The position numbers and the translations under genes are program-made. Shown here in pieces: positions 1-8,317 of a DNA stretch of 64,000 nt. The stretch is from an uncultured Dorea sp. Its GTDB lineage: Bacteria > Bacillota > Clostridia > Lachnospirales > Lachnospiraceae. Below the pieces are notes generated by a model. It had not been told where the DNA came from, ran no database searches, and saw only the letters and a list, made by a program, of their open reading frames with translations. The stretch is from assembly GCA_900543415.1 (NCBI GenBank), contig UQRE01000009.1:5136-69135 (forward strand), given 5' to 3'. The first letter of the stretch is position 1. Each line of letters opens with the position of its first letter.

Positions 1-20
1 CTTTTTGTCAAACCTTTCAT
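1..20 (-). CDS. 5' end of a further gene of the 1-6.3 kb operon (cut by window edge)
   Basis: An ATG at 18-20 (minus strand) begins the peptide MKGLTK and runs off the window. A weak GGAG ribosome site lies about 12 bases upstream, inside the last codons of the preceding gene, whose stop is at 28-30. The tight spacing suggests the operon continues. With six codons visible no product can be named. An ABC ATPase would make sense here because none is present in the visible operon, but that is a guess. Confidence 0.3.
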
Positions 21-27
21 GTCTCGT

Positions 28-1038
28 TCACACTCCATTTATTCTTCTTTCATATAATCGTATTCCACTCCATAAACATACTGCCGACAGTGCCGAAGCA
101 CTCAAACACTTTCTAAAGGCAGTAAAAAATGTTGCTAATATCCAAGGTTTCTCCATCTCCATCGTCCTTGGCAACTGCTTTGCAATCCATTTGATCTGCT
201 GTGACCAGCTATCAAAATCAGATAACGGATAAAGAGAAATTCCAAGTTCCGGCTGAAAAAGCTTCATACAGATCCAAAGTATAAGAATTGCGGCAACCAC
301 TCCTGTAAAACCTTTTTCTAACCACCTAATCTTGATCTTTTGCTTCTCCCCTTTCCATATATTTAACAACTGAACAACTCCCAAGACACCACAGACAGCC
401 GGAATTAAGCCAAGAATCAGACTGGCGATACAATAAAACAGCGACAGCATGATTTCTTCTCCGGCAATCCCATAATTCATTGTGAGTTTCTGTATCGCCT
501 CTCGATTTTCTCCTTGCTTTCCCCTTGTTGATACGTATTGCAGCAGCTCTCTGGCTTCCGCCTTTCGTATCACAATCCCTTCTTCTCCTTTGATCGTAAG
601 ACAGATCGTATATTTTTTCCCGCCAAGTTCAATCATTTGTCCTGTCGCATTTTTATTGCCAAATAACTGGAGTGAGGCTTCTTCATCAACAATACACTCT
701 TGACTCCATTCCCTCTCACCAGTCGATCCACACTCCGGCAGCAAAAGCGACAATTCTCCACAGAAAATCATTTCTTTCATTTTCATAGATCTGTTGAACA
801 TTGGATTTTCACATGCTCCTGTCCTTTCTTTCGACCAAAATACAAGCTGCTTTTTTTCATTTTTCATAAAATCAATCGCTGCCTGTTCCGCGGACACTCC
901 ATCTATCTCATGTTCCAATTTCATACATGAAGTTTTCTGATATTCTTTCAATTCTGCCGCCTTATTAATCGCAAAACAAAAGGCAAGTATCCCGACTAAA
1001 ACAAGAGCGACGCTTATGAAAATATTTCTTTTTTTCAT
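28..1038 (-). CDS. Membrane protein of unknown family, extracellular domain between membrane segments
   Basis: The 336-residue protein has one N-terminal membrane segment (about residues 7-25), a soluble, probably extracellular region of about 170 residues, then three membrane segments near 200-230, 245-265 and 305-325. This resembles the layout of MacB/FtsX-type permeases (TM, periplasmic core, three TMs). I cannot see the conserved cytoplasmic loop of that family, so membership is only suggested. The ATG abuts the end of the HlyD-like gene, so the two are probably co-translated. An HlyD-type adaptor next to a MacB-like permease is a known pairing, usually with an ATPase; the next gene starts eight bases downstream and leaves the window. 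Function is unknown. Confidence 0.75.
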   Translation of the reverse strand: MKKRNIFISVALVLVGILAFCFAINKAAELKEYQKTSCMKLEHEIDGVSAEQAAIDFMKNEKKQLVFWSKERTGACENPMFNRSMKMKEMIFCGELSLLLPECGSTGEREWSQECIVDEEASLQLFGNKNATGQMIELGGKKYTICLTIKGEEGIVIRKAEARELLQYVSTRGKQGENREAIQKLTMNYGIAGEEIMLSLFYCIASLILGLIPAVCGVLGVVQLLNIWKGEKQKIKIRWLEKGFTGVVAAILILWICMKLFQPELGISLYPLSDFDSWSQQIKWIAKQLPRTMEMEKPWILATFFTAFRKCLSASALSAVCLWSGIRLYERRINGV

Positions 1039-2403
1039 TTATGTTTCCTTCTCTTTTACCGTCATACCCTCTTCAATGGCTTTTTCACATGAAACAATGA
1101 TTTTCTGCTGATTGGATAAGGTATCATTTTCTATCGCCGCAAATTCTGCATCTTTATCCAGAATCTTCACCGGTACTTTTCTTACCGTAAGCTCTTTGCC
1201 AATCAACGCATCCTGCTCCTCAGCAATATAGACTGCATACTTATCGACTCCATCTGTATGAAGCGCTTCAAGAGGGATACAAATTTCATACTCTTTCGAA
1301 GGATTCTTAATTTCCACCGAAACATTCGCTCCTTCTTCAAACAATGGTTCCGCTGACTCTAACACAACTTCAAAAGCAGAATCATTTTCCGCATCCTTCT
1401 TTTCCTTTATCGATTGAATCTTGACGTCTGTAAGAACAACTTCTTCCCCACTACTTCCGGTTCCGCGCATAGTCACCTGCGATTGTTCTGTGATATGCTT
1501 TGCCTCATCTGCATTTAATGTAACCGTTGCCTGGATTCCCGAAGAAAGATCAGACAGCAGTATACTGGCTGTAACCGGTGTAGCTTCTCCTGTATGGACA
1601 AGAATTTCTGACACCGCTCCTTCTGTATCCGATAAGACCTTCCCCTCTTGCGAAGCCAGCAAATTAAGTCCTTCCATCTTCATGTCAATCTGCTCTCTTT
1701 GAAGCTTAAGCTGTTCTTCCGAAGTGCTATCTGCCCCCGTCAACTGACTGGATTCCACTGTCTGACCTGCTTCAAAAAGTTCTCCGTCTCTCTGGGTGAT
1801 ATCTGCCTCATACTGAGCCTGTGCCTCTTCCCACTCCGCAAGAAGCTGCTGTGTTTCACTTCCATCTTCTGTCTCTTGTTTCAAGCTGTTCTCATAAGCT
1901 TCTTTTGCACTCTCCACAGCCTCCGCGTCCTTAGCTATCTGTGTCTCCCATTTATCCGCAAGATAGTCATAATTGTCTTTTGCCTGCCCGCGGTTTAAAT
2001 TTTCCTGCTTCTTCTTATCTTCCTCTTGATTCTTCGCATCCTCGATCTGATATCCTAATTGCTTTCGCTCATTTTTCATAACATCGATCTGCTGTTTTAA
2101 ATAATCAAGATCTATAGAAAAGAGAGGATCTCCGCTTTTCACCTCCTGCCCTTCTTTTACATAAATATCTGTAACAATCTGATCTGCTTCTGTCAAAACA
2201 ACGATTTTCCTTTTCTGCTCGATCATTCCACTTGTTTCAATATCATGATTCAGCACTCGTGCATTCGGCTCCTTAAGTGTCACATCTGCAATGGAAGCCA
2301 CATAGAGCCCCCGCGAAATAATCGTACACAACACTGCCACGATCAGAAAAATTCCTATGCTCTTCAATACTTTATTCCGCATGTCCTTATCTCCTGTCAT
2401 CAT
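1039..2403 (-). CDS. HlyD-family (membrane fusion/adaptor) efflux protein
   Basis: This 454-residue protein has an N-terminal membrane anchor (about 12-33). A biotinyl-lipoyl half-motif follows (GQEVKSGDPLFSIDLDYL near 80-100), then a long charged coiled coil (about 105-235). After that come a second lipoyl half and beta-barrel segments, ending near residue 450. This is the architecture of HlyD/MacA adaptors, which link an inner-membrane ABC or RND pump to the outside. The start codon overlaps the TGA of the upstream permease (ATGA) and is preceded by GAAGGG; a second ATG follows at once. Its place directly after two sugar-importer permeases is odd, because adaptors serve export, not sugar uptake. 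Confidence 0.88.
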   Translation of the reverse strand: MMTGDKDMRNKVLKSIGIFLIVAVLCTIISRGLYVASIADVTLKEPNARVLNHDIETSGMIEQKRKIVVLTEADQIVTDIYVKEGQEVKSGDPLFSIDLDYLKQQIDVMKNERKQLGYQIEDAKNQEEDKKKQENLNRGQAKDNYDYLADKWETQIAKDAEAVESAKEAYENSLKQETEDGSETQQLLAEWEEAQAQYEADITQRDGELFEAGQTVESSQLTGADSTSEEQLKLQREQIDMKMEGLNLLASQEGKVLSDTEGAVSEILVHTGEATPVTASILLSDLSSGIQATVTLNADEAKHITEQSQVTMRGTGSSGEEVVLTDVKIQSIKEKKDAENDSAFEVVLESAEPLFEEGANVSVEIKNPSKEYEICIPLEALHTDGVDKYAVYIAEEQDALIGKELTVRKVPVKILDKDAEFAAIENDTLSNQQKIIVSCEKAIEEGMTVKEKET

Positions 2404-3242
2404 TCACCCTTCATAAAAGCAGCAATTCCCTTCTGTATATACTCCTGCCCTGCCAAAAATACCAAAAACGGTAAAATTAGCACAAGAATAGAAACAGCAA
2501 ACGAAACACCAATTCCGTTTTCTGTAATCTGCGGCACATACAACGCCACCGGCCACAGTGATTTCGTATCCAGAAATACCATTGGCTGTTCTATCATATT
2601 CCAACACTCCAGAACGCTCAACATCATGGAGCTTATGATTCCCGTTTTCCCAAGCGGTACGCCGATCCTTACAAACAGCTGCCACTGTGTTGCCCCATCG
2701 ATTCTTGCCGCGTCAAGCACTTCTTCCGGAATACTGACAAAAAACTGAAACATAATAAATACCGGATATGCTGAAAATACTGCCGGTAAAACAATTCCCC
2801 AGAAAGAATCAAGAAGGTCCATCCTCTGTAAAAGCAAATATTCCGATATCATTCTAACTTGAAACGGTATCATCATCAAAATCATATAAATGCGGAATAT
2901 TGCATGTGTAAATCGATACCTTGCAAATCCCCACGCCGCCGGAATACTGATCAGGATCTGTCCTAATACGGTAACACTTGTAAGTTTCACAGAGTTCCAA
3001 AATAATGTCCAGAACTGCGGACTGTCAAGCAAAACCTTCACGTAATGGCAAAGTGTTGGATATGCAGGAAAGAAGTTCCACTGTAAGTCTCCTCCTTTTC
3101 CGGCTATCACCGCTCCGAGACTGTCTGTCAATTCTTTTGTTCCTTTCAGAGAACCAGCAAGAAGAAAAACGACCGGCAGGCAAAAAATAAGCACCACTAT
3201 AATGCCAAAGAGCCATTTCCAAACCTTTTGTAAATATCTCAT
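2400..3242 (-). CDS. Carbohydrate ABC transporter permease, MalG/LacG type
   Basis: This 280-residue inner-membrane protein has about six membrane segments. The EAA loop typical of binding-protein-dependent permeases is at about residues 175-195 (EEVLDAARIDGATQWQLFVR), where the permease docks on its ATPase. It should pair with the permease encoded just upstream to form the channel of an importer of the MalFG class. The reading frame overlaps its upstream partner by four bases (ATGA) and its downstream HlyD gene by four bases, so translation is coupled through all three. Substrate is unknown. No ATPase is in view; Lachnospiraceae often share an MsmK-type ATPase encoded elsewhere. Confidence 0.9.
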   Translation of the reverse strand: MRYLQKVWKWLFGIIVVLIFCLPVVFLLAGSLKGTKELTDSLGAVIAGKGGDLQWNFFPAYPTLCHYVKVLLDSPQFWTLFWNSVKLTSVTVLGQILISIPAAWGFARYRFTHAIFRIYMILMMIPFQVRMISEYLLLQRMDLLDSFWGIVLPAVFSAYPVFIMFQFFVSIPEEVLDAARIDGATQWQLFVRIGVPLGKTGIISSMMLSVLECWNMIEQPMVFLDTKSLWPVALYVPQITENGIGVSFAVSILVLILPFLVFLAGQEYIQKGIAAFMKGE

Positions 3243-4129
3243 TTTTCATACACCTTCTTAATCAGTTGTCTCTGCAAAAGCAACACAAATATTGCCAGCA
3301 CAAAAGCCACCAGAACTGCTCCCGCCGCCATTTTCTCAATGGAAAAGCTCTGAAACCAGTTATTAAATATATTCTGCGTCATATAGATCGACCGATGCGG
3401 ATAATTTCCTGCTAACATATACGACTCCCGAAATACTTTAAAGCTGTTCAGTATAAGAAGCAGAAGAATGATAAATGCCGATGTTGACAGGAGTGGAAGA
3501 ATGATTCGCATAACCTTCGTCACGAATCCCGCTCCGTCTAACCGCGCCGCCACGAAGATTTCCTTCGGGATTGCTTCCATAGCGGCACTCCAAAGTACCA
3601 CACAGAAACCAATATTTTTCCAGAAATACAGCGCCACCAGTACCCAGAATACAGACCCTGTATCCATCAGTCTGAGGGTATCCATTCCCAGTTTCTGAAA
3701 TGCTCCGTTCAGGATTCCCGCATTATCAAACAAAATTCTACAGAACAAAATCGTTGTCGATACCGGAAGGATCATGGGAAATAAAAGCACTGCCTTTACA
3801 AGCCCCTTCCTCACAATCTGTGTGTTAATATAATAAGCAAGAAGCAAAGATACAAGAAAAAGTAAAGGCACACTGATCAGTAAAAAGCGGGCTGTATTTT
3901 GTACACTCAAACGGAACGCTTCATTTTCTGCCACATTCATGTAGTTCCTCGCTCCCACATATCTTGTGCCCGACGTGTTGCTGACAGATCGTCTGACAAC
4001 ATCAAGAAATGGTAATATAAAAAATACCAACACCCCGATCACGCTAGGCAATATAAAGCAGATTCCCGCTCTTTTCTTCTTTATTCCTGTTGATAGAGAT
4101 TGACCTTTTCTACCGCTGAAGCTGCGCAT
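3239..4129 (-). CDS. Sugar ABC transporter permease, MalF/UgpA type
   Basis: This 296-residue protein has a basic N-terminus followed by six membrane segments. An EAA-type loop sits near residues 190-210 (IPKEIFVAARLDGAGFVTK). It is the first permease of the pair with the MalG-type protein downstream. The only ATG before the first membrane segment is at 4129, which places the start 49 bases inside the upstream binding-protein gene. A GAAGGG sequence upstream supports it, and no ATG, GTG or TTG closer to the membrane segment was found. The overlap and the ATGA junction downstream indicate one operon. Confidence 0.88.
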   Translation of the reverse strand: MRSFSGRKGQSLSTGIKKKRAGICFILPSVIGVLVFFILPFLDVVRRSVSNTSGTRYVGARNYMNVAENEAFRLSVQNTARFLLISVPLLFLVSLLLAYYINTQIVRKGLVKAVLLFPMILPVSTTILFCRILFDNAGILNGAFQKLGMDTLRLMDTGSVFWVLVALYFWKNIGFCVVLWSAAMEAIPKEIFVAARLDGAGFVTKVMRIILPLLSTSAFIILLLLILNSFKVFRESYMLAGNYPHRSIYMTQNIFNNWFQSFSIEKMAAGAVLVAFVLAIFVLLLQRQLIKKVYEK

Positions 4130-6291
4130 TCTTCCAACGTCCCTTCGTGATTGATATAAGTTTCCGCCTGTTCCATTACAATTTCTTTTACCACCTGATC
4201 CACACAGGAATATTCTTCCAGATGATCCACCATCTCAAAAAATGCTTCCTGCTCCTTTTTCGGCAGGTCTTTCCACGGAAGCTCCACCGTCTCACCTTTG
4301 CCATTTTGCATCTCTTCTGTGTCATCCATTCCCACCGCAAATGCTTTTTTCATTGCTTCCCGATGAATGGAGAACCCCACGCCTTCGCTGGACTCCATGA
4401 CTTCCTTATAAGAAATACAATGGCGGAGAAAATCTTTCGCTATCTCCTTCTTGTTGCTGTCTTCCATGACTGCCAGAGCATTTACCGGAAGGAAGATTGG
4501 TTTCCCGTCTCTTTGGAAATAGTCGTAAGTCAATCCTTTTCTCACTTCGCCATAGTGATATAGTCTGGACAGATCCCAATTCTGGAGCGCGCCACTGATT
4601 GAAACATCCACTTCTTGCATAGCGAGAAGTCCTTCCTGCTCTCCGTTATACATAAGCTCTAAAAAACTCAGATCAATTTTACTCTCATCCTCACTGCCAT
4701 CATCCCCCGTAAAGGTAAATTCAGATACCTTATAGATGCGTTCCATATTCTTATAGAAATTTTCCAATTCCTTCTCTTCCAGTTTTCCATCTTTTAACAG
4801 TTCCGGAAAATATGTCTGAAAAATAACTTCCATATAGTTTGATGTTTCCCATCTTTCTAATGTGGCTCTATCAGGATGGTCTGCGTGGTATTTTTCCAGA
4901 CTTCCGGCCAGTTCTTCCAATGTATCAATAGAGTTTGTCACTTTGTCCTCTGCGTGGATCGTCATAAGATTGAATTGAAGTGGAATCGCATATATATGCT
5001 TCTCTCTCATATATGGCAATGCCAGATTCGTATAATGCTCCTTCTTATCCAACACATCGGACACATCGCACAACAAGTCTTGTTCTATGTATGCCTTCTC
5101 ATTTAACCCGTCCAACAGAATCACATCCGGTCCTTCTCCGGCTGCAAGTCTTGTATTCAGCCTACTGATCGCGTCATTGACGGAGATCCAGTTTTCCGCT
5201 GTAATATCACACTCATACTTCACATGAACCTTCGACTGTTTGGAATTGTATGTATTTGCCAATTCACGGATTCTGTCATTCTCATATAAGGAATAAACCT
5301 TTAATTCCGTTGTCAGCCTGACCTGATGCCCCTTCTCTTCGTAGCTATACACACTCACCTGTGCCTTTCTGTCCTGACCGATAAAACTGATCGCCACATG
5401 CTGGTCATCTAAGACAGACACATCTGAGAGATATCCTTTACTGTCTGAGAAAACATGTTTTTCCCCATACAGCATCTTTTTTACCTCTTCTTTATCCATA
5501 TCATACCGGAACATTCCTCCGGCTCCCACATAATAGATAGCATTGGCGTTCTCGTCATAACACATGCGCGTTGTATAACCTTGATTCTCTGACGCCAGCT
5601 TAAGAAGCGCCTGATTCATCTTCTTACTTGTCTCAAGAACTGTTCCATCCTCAAGGTCATACTGCTCAACCTTGTCAATCCCTATGGCAATCACCCGATC
5701 CTTTGTTAATACAAATTGATTGGCAAACATTCCCGATTGATCATAGACCTTCTTCTCTTCTCCTGTCTTGTAATCATATGCCTTTACAATACCGCTTGTA
5801 TTTCTTCCATATACCAGTCCATTCTGACATACGATCTCACTTAATCCGTCCTGTGATGCCGACAGCTTCTTCTCTTCCAATACCCCTTCCGGAGTAAGAT
5901 AAGCAAAAGAAGCCTCTGGAGTATCTACGCCTTCCCGCAGAGCATCTTTGGCAAGCACACAGAAGATTCCGCCATCTCCTGTGAACTGAGCTTCTGTCAC
6001 AAGACTGTTCTTCCACTGATTGGGAAGCGTCCATGTCTCCTCCCAGTTCTTGCCATGATCAGAGGAACTCCAAAGTACAACGCCTTTTGTCTCATCCTGC
6101 CCGATCGCTTGGTATTCTCCGTCTTCCCCATACTGAAAATCTAAACATCCGACGATATCTTCCGGCATAGTTACAGGCGCTTCTTTGAAATACTCAGTCA
6201 CCGTATTTCCTTCTTCCTTTTCCCGTTTCCCACATCCGGTCAAAGATAGAACAACTGCTGCCATGATAAAAAATATCTGCTTTGCTTTCAT
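4081..6291 (-). CDS. Lipoprotein: N-terminal propeller-like region fused to extracellular solute-binding domain
   Basis: This 736-residue protein carries a lipobox (LSLTGC, Cys about 20), so it should be tethered outside the membrane. Residues about 35-325 contain an Asp-box (SSSDHGKNW, near 70-80) and repeated short blade-like strands such as KAYDYKTGEEKKVYD, which suggest a BNR/WD-type beta-propeller. From about 330 the sequence becomes a family-1 solute-binding protein (LYENDRIRELANTYN; later GEGPDVILLDG, and a NALAVMEDSNKKEIAKDFL segment). Ordinary binding proteins of this family are 420-480 residues, so the N-terminal addition is substantial. It heads the operon with the two permeases and the HlyD protein. 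A ligand attached to a polymer or surface glycan would fit the propeller, but that is inference. Confidence 0.85.
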   Translation of the reverse strand: MKAKQIFFIMAAVVLSLTGCGKREKEEGNTVTEYFKEAPVTMPEDIVGCLDFQYGEDGEYQAIGQDETKGVVLWSSSDHGKNWEETWTLPNQWKNSLVTEAQFTGDGGIFCVLAKDALREGVDTPEASFAYLTPEGVLEEKKLSASQDGLSEIVCQNGLVYGRNTSGIVKAYDYKTGEEKKVYDQSGMFANQFVLTKDRVIAIGIDKVEQYDLEDGTVLETSKKMNQALLKLASENQGYTTRMCYDENANAIYYVGAGGMFRYDMDKEEVKKMLYGEKHVFSDSKGYLSDVSVLDDQHVAISFIGQDRKAQVSVYSYEEKGHQVRLTTELKVYSLYENDRIRELANTYNSKQSKVHVKYECDITAENWISVNDAISRLNTRLAAGEGPDVILLDGLNEKAYIEQDLLCDVSDVLDKKEHYTNLALPYMREKHIYAIPLQFNLMTIHAEDKVTNSIDTLEELAGSLEKYHADHPDRATLERWETSNYMEVIFQTYFPELLKDGKLEEKELENFYKNMERIYKVSEFTFTGDDGSEDESKIDLSFLELMYNGEQEGLLAMQEVDVSISGALQNWDLSRLYHYGEVRKGLTYDYFQRDGKPIFLPVNALAVMEDSNKKEIAKDFLRHCISYKEVMESSEGVGFSIHREAMKKAFAVGMDDTEEMQNGKGETVELPWKDLPKKEQEAFFEMVDHLEEYSCVDQVVKEIVMEQAETYINHEGTLEECAASAVEKVNLYQQE

Positions 6292-6338
6292 ACGCTTCCC
6301 TCCTTATTCTGTTACTATTCTGCTACTTATTTATTTCA

Positions 6339-6367
6339 ATTTTACACTGTAATTATATTATTTTCAA
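6339..6367 (-). promoter_or_regulatory. Promoter of the 6291-1 operon
   Basis: On the minus strand TTGAAA (6362-6367) and TAAAAT (6339-6344) are separated by 17 bases, about 50 bases before the start of the propeller/binding-protein gene. A very A/T-rich stretch lies upstream and could act as an UP element. Confidence 0.6.
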
Positions 6368-6417
6368 TGGTTTTATTTTATTAAAATTATATATTATTTT
6401 ATAATATATCATTTATA

Positions 6418-6446
6418 TTTACTTTATTTTTATTTATTGATATATT
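6418..6446 (+). promoter_or_regulatory. Candidate promoter of the small secreted protein gene
   Basis: On the plus strand TTTACT (6418-6423) and TATATT (6441-6446) are 17 bases apart, 57 bases before the ATG at 6504. The region is so A/T-rich that chance matches are likely. Confidence 0.3.
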
Positions 6447-6503
6447 AAAATTATAAAAAAGGAACTACATTATCCAAAAGTCCATGAAAGGAGGCGCATT
6501 ATA

Positions 6504-6869
6504 ATGAGAAAAAGAAGTAAATTACTTTGTCTTTTTGCACTCATTGCAACACTGACTTTTGGCAGTACTTTACCCGTATCTGCTGCCATGCAAAATGTCA
6601 ATGTAAAAAAATGGCAAGGATCTTATTATGCCACTATGAACTTAACGAGAAATCTTTCCTCCGGAACAATTTCGAACGGAAAATATGTTAATTCTGGAAA
6701 AAAGAATACAGTTTCCGATCCCGGCTCATGGAACCACACAAGCCACAAAATCAGTTGGGCTAATCCAACTAGGGAATACAAAATGCAGGTGAGTGGTTTG
6801 TACTTATTCTTCATGGAAGGGGAAAACCACAAACAGCAGATTACAAAAACTTTTACCGGTTACCATTAA
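6504..6869 (+). CDS. Small secreted protein, family not recognised
   Basis: One of the very few plus-strand genes here. The 121-residue product starts with a basic stretch, a hydrophobic core and an AMQ-type cleavage region (VSAA-MQ near 28-29), a clear Sec signal peptide. The mature part is about 93 residues, lacks cysteine, is rich in Asn, Thr, Ser, Trp and Lys, and looks like a small beta-rich domain. A strong AAAGGAGG site lies seven bases before the ATG, and a good terminator follows at 6907. It faces away from the propeller operon and converges on the M56 locus. I do not recognise the family. A secreted bacteriocin-like or inhibitor role is conceivable because of the neighbouring M56 peptidase, but nothing in the sequence proves it. 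Confidence 0.75.
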   Translation: MRKRSKLLCLFALIATLTFGSTLPVSAAMQNVNVKKWQGSYYATMNLTRNLSSGTISNGKYVNSGKKNTVSDPGSWNHTSHKISWANPTREYKMQVSGLYLFFMEGENHKQQITKTFTGYH

Positions 6870-6906
6870 TGTTTTAAATTATCACATATCACCGGATAAT
6901 GTAGTA

Positions 6907-6942
6907 CAAGGACACGCCATATGACGTGTCCTTGCTTCTTTT
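6907..6942 (+). terminator. Rho-independent terminator after the small secreted protein gene
   Basis: A 10-base-pair stem (6907-6916 with 6925-6934, arms CAAGGACACG/CGTGTCCTTG) with an 8-base loop is followed on the plus strand by a T-rich tail. The minus-strand side has no T-run, so it serves mainly the plus-strand gene. Confidence 0.75.
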
Positions 6943-6964
6943 CTCTAGTTATTTCTTATGTACA

Positions 6965-7198
6965 CTATACCGGTATCCAATTTCCAATCCATTGATCTTT
7001 ACTGAAATTATACAATCTTTTATACGGTTTCCCATTTATATTTTTATATTTCCAGCCAATTCTATCTGCACAAATCACGATATCATTATCCGACATCTCA
7101 GCTCTCACTGTTTCTTCCATAATCATTGGCATGCCGCAAAATAAAAAAACTGCTATGATTAATTTTACACCAAATTTTTTTAATTTATTTATTCTCAT
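6965..7198 (-). CDS. Small secreted protein with GWKYKNINGK...YKRLYN tail
   Basis: This 77-residue product has a basic N-terminus, a hydrophobic core (about 12-25) and a probable cleavage site after about residue 32 (VRAE). The mature piece is about 44 residues, with one cysteine, and ends in a Trp/Tyr-rich tail (GWKYKNINGKPYKRLYN, then W-IGNW). From memory, tails of this GW-YK-NGK-YKRL type recur at the ends of short secreted clostridial proteins; I could not check this. The start overlaps the end of the M56 peptidase gene by 14 bases, so the two are probably translationally coupled. Substrate, signal or immunity partner of the peptidase are all possible. Function unknown. Confidence 0.65.
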   Translation of the reverse strand: MRINKLKKFGVKLIIAVFLFCGMPMIMEETVRAEMSDNDIVICADRIGWKYKNINGKPYKRLYNFSKDQWIGNWIPV

Positions 7199-8315
7199 AA
7201 ACTGGTATCCTCATTTCTCTAAATTCTTCAGCTATTTCTTTTTCAGTCCATCTATAGACATCATCTGCATATAATTCATATCCATTCTCCGTTTTTAAAT
7301 AATACGCATTTTCCGGAGTGATTTCAAAACTCCCATCAAACTCCTCGCTGTCATAAGGCATGCTTTCCTTATACGACACCTCCGGTACAAAAACCAGAGA
7401 AATGATCAAAAGCAAAAGCACAAAGAGAAGATTTACCGCCGCAAGCAGGCGGCTTCGCATTCCCTCGGTTTTTTTCTCCTCAAGCAGCATCTGAATCCTT
7501 GTCTCCAGACACTCTCCACCTGTAAGATTCAAGTCATATGCCTGCTGATTACTCATTAATTTTGCCGCCTGAACAAGCGTCTGTGCATATTCTAATTTTT
7601 CAAGCTCCGGCATATCTCTGGTAACCATGTAATCATTGGATAACTCAAAGGCAAGGCTTAATTCCTTTCGCATCACATAGACAACCGGGTTCCACCAATG
7701 GATCACAACGAGCAAGTCCACAAAAAACTTAAGCCACAGATCATAATTAGCATAGTGTTTCATCTCATGCCGGATCATATGTGCTACTGTTTTCTCCTCC
7801 AATACTGCATCCGGTAAGATCATGATCGGACGGATGACGCCGAAGATTGCTGCCTGTTTCTCTCCCGGTATAACTGCGATCTTTATACTCCTGATCTTCG
7901 TATCATTAAGAAAAGACTCATAATATTCCTTAGTGTCGGTATCCTTAATCACATACTGTTCCAGAATCCGTCTTACTTTGACCCTTTTATAGAAGTAACG
8001 GATCAATAAAATCACTGCCACGCTGATCCACGCCCACAGAAGAGGGTCTGATACCAAAACCTGTCTGTCTCCATATACATTTGCATACACAATATTTCCC
8101 AGCCCGATTAAGAGCTTGCTGGAATAGATCGTTCTTGTAAACGGAAAATTAACCGGCACCATCATTCGCAGCATGATTACTGCTATGATAGCGAAGATGA
8201 TCTTAACCGTTCCCCGGAAGAAATCGTTGCTGCGCTTCATCATGACATATGCATAGACTGTCAGGATCAAGATGGTCACAAAACAGGTCATAAAAGGTCC
8301 AAGCGACACACTCAT
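7185..8315 (-). CDS. M56-family (BlaR1/MecR1-like) membrane metallopeptidase
   Basis: The 376-residue protein has several N-terminal membrane segments and a zinc site HEMKH at about residues 182-186. A helix with the third-ligand region (AFELSNDYMVT) follows about 45 residues later. A last membrane segment (about 285-305) then leads to an outside tail of only about 70 residues. Classical BlaR1/MecR1 end in a roughly 250-residue penicillin-binding sensor, which is absent, so this is not a beta-lactam sensor by sequence. No BlaI/MecI repressor is next to it. It sits two bases after a lipoprotein gene and overlaps a small secreted-protein gene. It probably cleaves a membrane or cytosolic partner in response to an external signal; both are unknown. 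Confidence 0.87.
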   Translation of the reverse strand: MSVSLGPFMTCFVTILILTVYAYVMMKRSNDFFRGTVKIIFAIIAVIMLRMMVPVNFPFTRTIYSSKLLIGLGNIVYANVYGDRQVLVSDPLLWAWISVAVILLIRYFYKRVKVRRILEQYVIKDTDTKEYYESFLNDTKIRSIKIAVIPGEKQAAIFGVIRPIMILPDAVLEEKTVAHMIRHEMKHYANYDLWLKFFVDLLVVIHWWNPVVYVMRKELSLAFELSNDYMVTRDMPELEKLEYAQTLVQAAKLMSNQQAYDLNLTGGECLETRIQMLLEEKKTEGMRSRLLAAVNLLFVLLLLIISLVFVPEVSYKESMPYDSEEFDGSFEITPENAYYLKTENGYELYADDVYRWTEKEIAEEFREMRIPVYENK

Positions 8316-8317
8316 CT

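Noticed and set aside
28..1038. Definite MacB/FtsX permease
   Set aside because: The membrane layout is similar but the conserved family loop is not visible, so it was left as an unknown membrane protein.
7185..8315. Beta-lactam sensor BlaR1/MecR1
   Set aside because: The zinc motif is right, but the penicillin-binding sensor domain and BlaI/MecI repressor are missing, so resistance sensing is not supported.
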